A DNA stretch of 44,873 bases from TMED27 sp964350435 (GTDB lineage Bacteria > Pseudomonadota > Alphaproteobacteria > Micavibrionales > Micavibrionaceae): contig CAYGJS010000018.1 in the NCBI GenBank assembly GCA_964350435.1, positions 1-44,873 on the forward strand, written 5' to 3'. Shown piece after piece: positions 40,931 through 44,873 of this stretch. A model generated the notes under the pieces. That model was given only the letters and a program-made list of their open reading frames with translations. It did no database searches and was not told the DNA's origin. The translations under genes and the position numbers were made by a program. How positions within the stretch are numbered: the stretch's first letter is position 1; each line of letters opens with the position of its first letter.

Positions 40931-41632
40931 ATGAAAAAGATATTAGCGATTTTGGTATTGGTGGCCGTTTTGGCTTCCGGCGCGGTGTTGGCCGATGGGC
41001 TCTTTGTGAAAAAGAAAACAGAATCCGGGCAGGACACGAGCGTTGCGCCGATTGCAAAAACGCAACCTGCCCCCGCGCCTGAACCGGAAATCGCACCCGC
41101 AGCCATAGACCCTGCGCCGCAACCCCCTGCTCCACAGCAAAGAAGCATCAATGATTTTGCCAATGATTATTACGCGAATTGTAAGAAGCAAAAGCATCCT
41201 GTGCTTAAGGGTGAAGCTTTGGAGATGCTGTGCGGGTGTACGTCTGCAAAAATCCCGGACGTGATGACCGTCACGCAGATGGAGGCGACGCAATATGATA
41301 CGCCTGAAGGGCTCAAGCAGCGCAACCGCGTGCTGAGCGATGTCTACACGCCGTGCATTCATTACCCCGCGCAGGCGTTGATTTTTGATCAATGTGTGAA
41401 TAACCCGCAAGTGTCATCGAGCATGAAGAAATATAAGCATGTTTGTAAATGTCTGGCGGATAATATGGCGGGCTTTATGAAGGAAAACGCTCCGGCGACG
41501 ATTGATCAGGCCTTGAAGGATAATCCTGAAAATCTGGATCCGCTTCGGGCGTTGCTGGAAAGCCCCACGTTTAACGAGGCCTCGCAGGTGCATATGAAGG
41601 CCTGCGTGATGAAGCATGAACTTGGACGATAA
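40931..41632 (+). CDS. Secreted Cys-rich protein of unknown function (233 aa)
   Basis: Signal peptide MKKILAILVLVAVLASGAVLA, then a Pro/Ala-rich linker (about 45-75), then a helical domain with seven or eight Cys in pairs and singles: YANCKKQ, MLCGCTSAK, YTPCIHY, FDQCVNN, KHVCKCLADN, MKACVMK. The spacing suggests disulfides in the periplasm. No family recognised. It begins 1 base after the gatA stop and ends 20 bases before gatB, so it is within the gat transcript, an odd place for an exported protein. Confidence 0.82.
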   Translation: MKKILAILVLVAVLASGAVLADGLFVKKKTESGQDTSVAPIAKTQPAPAPEPEIAPAAIDPAPQPPAPQQRSINDFANDYYANCKKQKHPVLKGEALEMLCGCTSAKIPDVMTVTQMEATQYDTPEGLKQRNRVLSDVYTPCIHYPAQALIFDQCVNNPQVSSSMKKYKHVCKCLADNMAGFMKENAPATIDQALKDNPENLDPLRALLESPTFNEASQVHMKACVMKHELGR

Positions 41633-41652
41633 TTAAGAGGATAATTTTAAAG

Positions 41653-43107
41653 ATGGCGAAGCTGGTCAAAGGCGAAACAGGCGAATGGGAAATCGTGATC
41701 GGCATGGAGGTTCATGCGCAGGTGACGTGCAACTCCAAATTATTCTCTGGCGCGGGGACGTCTTTCGGGGCGGCGCCAAATTCTCAGGTATCCCTTGTCG
41801 ATGCGGCGATGCCGGGGATGCTGCCTGTGCTCAATGAATATGTGGTGGAGCAAGCGATTAAGACGGGGCTGGGAATTAATTCAGAGATTCACAATACGTC
41901 GGTGTTTGCCCGAAAGAATTATTTCTATCCTGACTTGCCACAAGGCTATCAAATCTCGCAATTCGAGCATCCGATTGTCGGCAAGGGCGCGATCGAGATT
42001 GATTTGCCCGATGGCACGACCAAAGAAATCGGCATTACACGCCTGCATCTGGAGCAGGATGCGGGCAAAAGCGTGCATGATCAGCACCCTTCCAAATCCT
42101 ATGTCGATTTGAACCGCTCCGGCTCGGCGCTGATGGAAATTGTTTCTGAGCCTGATATTCGCGGGCCCGATGAAGCGGTGGCGTATTTGTCGAAGCTGCG
42201 GATGATCTTGCGGTATCTCGGCACGTGTGACGGGAATATGGATGAGGGTTCGATGCGCGCAGATGTGAATGTTTCTGTGCGCAAACCGGGGGATAAGCTT
42301 GGAACGCGCGCGGAAATCAAGAACGTGAACTCCCTTAAGGCTGTGCAGCAGGCTGTTGATTTCGAGGTTTTGCGCCAGATCGAAATCCTCGAAAATGGCG
42401 GCGCGGTCGATCAGGAAACCCGTCTATGGGACCCGGCGAAACAGGAGACCCGATCCATGCGATCCAAGGAAGAGGCGCATGATTATCGCTATTTCCCCGA
42501 TCCGGACCTTCTGCCGCTTCATGTTTCCAATGACCAGATCGAACGTATTCGCGCAACGCTGCCTGAGTTGCCCGATCAAAAGAAGCATCGCTTTATCAAG
42601 GATTACGGGCTGAGCCTTTATGATGCGTCCGTGCTGATTGCGGAGCAACCGCGCGCCGCGTATTTTGAGGCCGTCGCGAATGACAATGACGCCAAGCTCG
42701 CGGCGAATTGGGTGATTAATGAATTGCTGGGGATTTTGAACAAGAACGAAGCCGAGCTTGAGGACTCCCCTATTTCGGCAGAGCAGCTTGGCGGCCTGAT
42801 CGCTCTGATTGCTGATGATACGATCTCTGGTAAAATCGCCAAGGATGTCTTTGCCGAGATGTATGCTTCGGGCAAGGACGCGGGCGTGATCGTGGAAGAA
42901 AAAGGTCTTCGCCAAGTTACCGATACCGGCGCGATTGAGGCGGTGATTGATGAAGTGATCGTAGAAAACCCCGATAACGTTGCGGCCTATCGCGGCGGCA
43001 AGGATAAGCTGTTCGGGTTCTTTGTCGGGCAAGTCATGAAGAAGATGCAAGGCAAAGCCAATCCCGAAGCTGTGAATGCGATTTTGAAAGAGAAGTTGGA
43101 TAGATAA
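41653..43107 (+). CDS. gatB: Asp-tRNA(Asn)/Glu-tRNA(Gln) amidotransferase subunit B
   Basis: GatB binds the misacylated tRNA and performs the kinase and transfer steps. The 484-residue protein has the family start EWEIVIGMEVHAQV, then NYFYPDLPQGYQISQFEHPI and HLEQDAGKS, with a C-terminal YqeY-like helical domain ending FFVGQVMKKMQGKANPEAVN. Standard length. AAGAGG lies upstream of the ATG. A GTCATCCCGA palindrome follows the stop. Confidence 0.98.
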   Translation: MAKLVKGETGEWEIVIGMEVHAQVTCNSKLFSGAGTSFGAAPNSQVSLVDAAMPGMLPVLNEYVVEQAIKTGLGINSEIHNTSVFARKNYFYPDLPQGYQISQFEHPIVGKGAIEIDLPDGTTKEIGITRLHLEQDAGKSVHDQHPSKSYVDLNRSGSALMEIVSEPDIRGPDEAVAYLSKLRMILRYLGTCDGNMDEGSMRADVNVSVRKPGDKLGTRAEIKNVNSLKAVQQAVDFEVLRQIEILENGGAVDQETRLWDPAKQETRSMRSKEEAHDYRYFPDPDLLPLHVSNDQIERIRATLPELPDQKKHRFIKDYGLSLYDASVLIAEQPRAAYFEAVANDNDAKLAANWVINELLGILNKNEAELEDSPISAEQLGGLIALIADDTISGKIAKDVFAEMYASGKDAGVIVEEKGLRQVTDTGAIEAVIDEVIVENPDNVAAYRGGKDKLFGFFVGQVMKKMQGKANPEAVNAILKEKLDR

Positions 43108-43112
43108 TAGTT

Positions 43113-43192
43113 GTCATCCCGAGCGAAGCCGAGGGATCTATGGATTGTGTTGTTTAAAAGGTCTCTCCTCTTCGCTACGCGACGGTCGAGAT
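43113..43192. repeat. Palindromic element (GTCATCCCGA type) after gatB
   Basis: Left arm GTCATCCCGAGCGAAG (43113-43128) and continuing CCGAGGGATC; right arm near 43163-43192, an imperfect reverse complement (CTCTCC...GGTCGAGATG). Same family as the copy at 7141-7213. The centre (about 43139-43162) is A+T-rich. Confidence 0.65.
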
Positions 43193-43212
43193 GAAAAAAA
43201 ATGGATATAAAT

Positions 43213-43434
43213 ATGGCTGGAAAATTTGAGTATAAAGTTGTGGTCTATCGCGAGGGGATGCTGGGGTCGTTATTTCTCGGCGGGTCCAAGGTTGATCCTT
43301 TGAAATTTTCTGCATTCCTGAACGCCAATGGCGCAGAAGGATGGGAAGTGGTAACAATGGAGCGGGAAATTCGCCGCATGCTTTTGTTTTTTAGCCGCGA
43401 AGCCTTTATGGTCATTCTAAAACGGGAGATATAA
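43213..43434 (+). CDS. DUF4177-like small protein
   Basis: A 73-residue protein with the pattern FEYKVVVYREG, then a middle FSAFLNANGAEGWEVVTM and a final FMVILKREI. The Leu-Asn-x-x-Gly-x-x-Gly-Trp-Glu-Val block is the DUF4177 hallmark. Role unknown. The start is uncertain: an ATG at 43201 is in frame and lies at the edge of the palindromic element, and neither has a clear ribosome binding site. Two bases separate it from the next gene. Confidence 0.72.
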   Translation: MAGKFEYKVVVYREGMLGSLFLGGSKVDPLKFSAFLNANGAEGWEVVTMEREIRRMLLFFSREAFMVILKREI

Positions 43435-43436
43435 AT

Positions 43437-43664
43437 ATGCTGGAAAAACTTCATAAACCCTTTTTCTTTTCTCTGGTCGGGCTGGTGTGCGTTGGCGCGG
43501 CTGTGGTGATTGCAAAAATCTGGGGCTTTGATTTGCCTGATGATCTGTTCTTCAAGATCGTCGCGACTTTGGGCGTTCTCATTTTGCTGTTTGGCTTTTT
43601 GCTGGTGGTGAATTCCGATTTTGGACAGCACAAAAAACTCAAAGACGAAAATTATCTGGATTAA
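43437..43664 (+). CDS. Small two-helix membrane protein (75 aa)
   Basis: Two membrane segments: FFFSLVGLVCVGAAVVIAKI and FKIVATLGVLILLFGFLLVV. The ends are charged (NSDFGQHKKLKDENYLD). No family recognised. It lies 2 bases after the DUF4177 gene and 9 bases before terD, so all three are probably cotranscribed. Confidence 0.7.
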   Translation: MLEKLHKPFFFSLVGLVCVGAAVVIAKIWGFDLPDDLFFKIVATLGVLILLFGFLLVVNSDFGQHKKLKDENYLD

Positions 43665-43673
43665 GCGCGGAGG

Positions 43674-44285
43674 ATGCCGAAACTCTCAAAAGGCCAGATT
43701 ACGCCGCTCAATGTTACGCAAGAATCGCGGCACCGCATTTTTGTCGGCCTCGGGTGGAACCCGAATGAGAAGACGGGTTTGCTGGAGCAGGCCAAGGCCC
43801 TTGTGAAGGGCACAGAAACGCATCACGATCTTGATCTTTCGGCCTATATGTTTGATATCAATCAACGCTATATCGGCCATGTATCCGCAGAGCCTAATCG
43901 CCACATTGACCAGACGGGGCGCATTTACCATAGCGGCGATAATGTCGAAGGGATTGGTGATGGGGATGACGAGCAGATCTCGGTGGAGCTGAAGGATCTC
44001 GATCCCGTAATTCATCACATTGTGTTTAAGGCTTCGATCAAAAGCGGCCATACATTCGGGCAAGTCAACGCGCCGGAAATCCGGATTGTTGATGCGTATT
44101 CCGACTATACGATTTTTGAGCATGATTTACGCTGCGCAGAGGCGGCGGATCAGTCGGCTTATGTGTTTGTGCAGATTTTCCGCAAGGCCGAAGGCGGCTG
44201 GAATTTGCATTTTATTGATGCGTATCCGCCCGCCCCTTCGGACGGGGAATGGATTGAAACCTTAAAGCCGCACTTAAGGGCGTAA
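43674..44285 (+). CDS. TerD-family stress protein
   Basis: A 203-residue protein with the TerD layout: VGLGWNPNEK, HDLDLSAYMFDINQRYIGHV, YHSGDNVEGIGDGDDEQISVEL, and a C-terminal YVFVQIFRKAEGGWNLHFIDAY. The acidic GDNxxGxGxGDDE loop is the calcium site in this family. TerD proteins are tied to tellurite and other stress responses, often with terBCEF; none is here, and the companions are a DUF4177 protein and a small membrane protein. Start ATG at 43674 with GCGGAGG upstream. Confidence 0.87.
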   Translation: MPKLSKGQITPLNVTQESRHRIFVGLGWNPNEKTGLLEQAKALVKGTETHHDLDLSAYMFDINQRYIGHVSAEPNRHIDQTGRIYHSGDNVEGIGDGDDEQISVELKDLDPVIHHIVFKASIKSGHTFGQVNAPEIRIVDAYSDYTIFEHDLRCAEAADQSAYVFVQIFRKAEGGWNLHFIDAYPPAPSDGEWIETLKPHLRA

Positions 44286-44336
44286 AAAGCGTTGCAAATC
44301 GCATTCCTTGCCTCTAAAACTTAATTCTTAAATGAT

Positions 44337-44429
44337 GGGCACTTGGCCGAGCGGCTGAAGGCGCGCCCCTGCTAAGGGCGTATAGGGTCAAAAGCTCTAT
44401 CGAGGGTTCGAATCCCTCAGTGCCCGCCA
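44337..44429 (+). tRNA. tRNA-Ser (anticodon GCU)
   Basis: Acceptor stem GGGCACT (44337-44343) pairs with AGTGCCC (44419-44425), then G and an encoded CCA. The anticodon stem CGCCC/GGGCG holds loop CTGCTAA with anticodon GCT (44371-44373). A long variable arm, as in class II tRNA-Ser, and a T arm GAGGG-TTCGAAT-CCCTC complete it. It reads AGC and AGU. The A+T-rich sequence after it could mark an integration site. Confidence 0.97.
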
Positions 44430-44515
44430 TTTATTTTCTTAAGGTATTGATTATATTTAATATTTATCAAATTAAAATTTTCTAGCTGCCTAAATACACA
44501 CCTAAAAATAAACGC

Positions 44516-44818
44516 TTAGATTAGGTTTAAATTTGAAAATCCTCTTCGTGATTTATAAAGATCCCAGTGATTAATAAATTCCTGAGCAATATAAACCATA
44601 TCATAAAAGCCAGTGATTGCATCTTTGCGCCTGCAACTTTTCTGCATGGCAATTTTTGCAGATTCAATTAATTCTTTAGGAATAAGGGCTTCAGGGGTTT
44701 TGTAATAAATCGCTTTAGAAAACATGGTAAGCGCAAGAAAATCCCCTGCACCTAGTTTTGAGGTTCTATTTATTGAAAATTTCAAAATTCTTATTTCATC
44801 GTCTTGTTGATAACTCAT
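44516..44818 (-). CDS. Protein of unknown function (100 aa)
   Basis: A small soluble frame of A+T-rich codons, unlike the rest of the window. The sequence has ILKFSINRTSKLGAGDFLAL, then a helical middle with ELIESAKIAMQKSCRRKD and FYDMVYIAQEFINHW. No family recognised. It follows the tRNA-Ser in a low-G+C stretch and could be the first gene of an acquired region beyond the window edge. Confidence 0.55.
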   Translation of the reverse strand: MSYQQDDEIRILKFSINRTSKLGAGDFLALTMFSKAIYYKTPEALIPKELIESAKIAMQKSCRRKDAITGFYDMVYIAQEFINHWDLYKSRRGFSNLNLI

Positions 44819-44873
44819 AATATAGTGATTTTAATTAACAATTGGACGTTACGATTGTGTTGAGCGTTGTATT

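Noticed and set aside
1..44873. CRISPR array, prophage, transposase or rRNA genes
   Set aside because: No regularly spaced repeats, phage or transposase genes, or rRNA sequence seen. The repeats present are palindromes of different kinds, scattered singly.

Overview
The window reads as a compact bacterial chromosome segment from an alphaproteobacterium. The evidence is the gene order rimP-nusA-infB-rbfA-truB-rpsO-pnp, a Fur/Mur-type regulator without the CxxC zinc pairs, a DUF1491 gene, a SufT-containing SUF operon, an intracellular PHB depolymerase, GatCAB and a short (208 aa) phosphoglycerate mutase. Genus cannot be fixed from sequence alone. A deep or host/prey-associated lineage is possible, because the Tgt looks more like a queuine-salvage enzyme than a standard preQ1 enzyme, but that is inference. 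Genes are tightly packed and convergent neighbours often overlap. No gene-free gap exceeds 300 bases.

Layout. 1-415: 3' part of trmB. 603-7514: translation and transcription block (rimP, nusA, infB, rbfA, truB, rpsO). 7678-11560: gpmA (minus), pnp, a glycerophosphodiester phosphodiesterase. 11557-14139 (minus): fabI-fabB-fabA, the anaerobic-type unsaturated fatty acid genes. 14211-18217: an unknown protein, a secreted SH3 protein, dusA, a second unknown protein and a small ORF. 18219-25247 (minus): a SUF iron-sulfur operon in the order regulator-sufB // sufC-sufD-sufS-sufT-sufA, interrupted between sufB and sufC by two membrane-protein genes. 25387-27750: membrane-fused spermidine-synthase-like protein. 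27754-30303 (minus): fur, two small conserved genes, prfC. 30386-32713 (minus): degenerate GGDEF protein plus PAS histidine kinase. 32769-35434 (minus): tgt, rpmB, CbiB-like protein. 35538-38599: phaZ, a YgjP-like metalloprotein, an unknown. 38551-39066 (minus): ruvX. 39151-43107: gatC, gatA, a secreted Cys-rich protein, gatB. 43213-44285: DUF4177, small membrane protein, TerD. 44337-44429: tRNA-Ser(GCU), then an A+T-rich stretch with an unknown gene.

The most striking feature is not a protein. The window is littered with short palindromic elements of several kinds at gene borders (9-28, 520-585, 6617-6673, 7141-7213, 7526-7607, 10735-10807, 33976-33997, 43113-43192). At least one (truB), probably two (trmB), sit inside coding sequence and are read through in frame, adding residues to the protein, much as Rickettsia palindromic elements do. 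Between rimP and nusA lies a 271-base element (1100-1370) made of three nested or adjacent long inverted repeats. It should fold into a three-way junction. It begins on the last base of the rimP stop codon and ends three bases before the nusA ribosome binding site.

Other points worth a look: a Tgt lacking the zinc cysteines and with a chlamydia-like substrate pocket; a 23-bp tandem duplication over the start region of the gene at 37742; three 12-bp-spaced DnaA-box-like repeats at 15229-15264, among five exact consensus DnaA boxes in the window; and a degenerate GGDEF protein in an operon with a histidine kinase.
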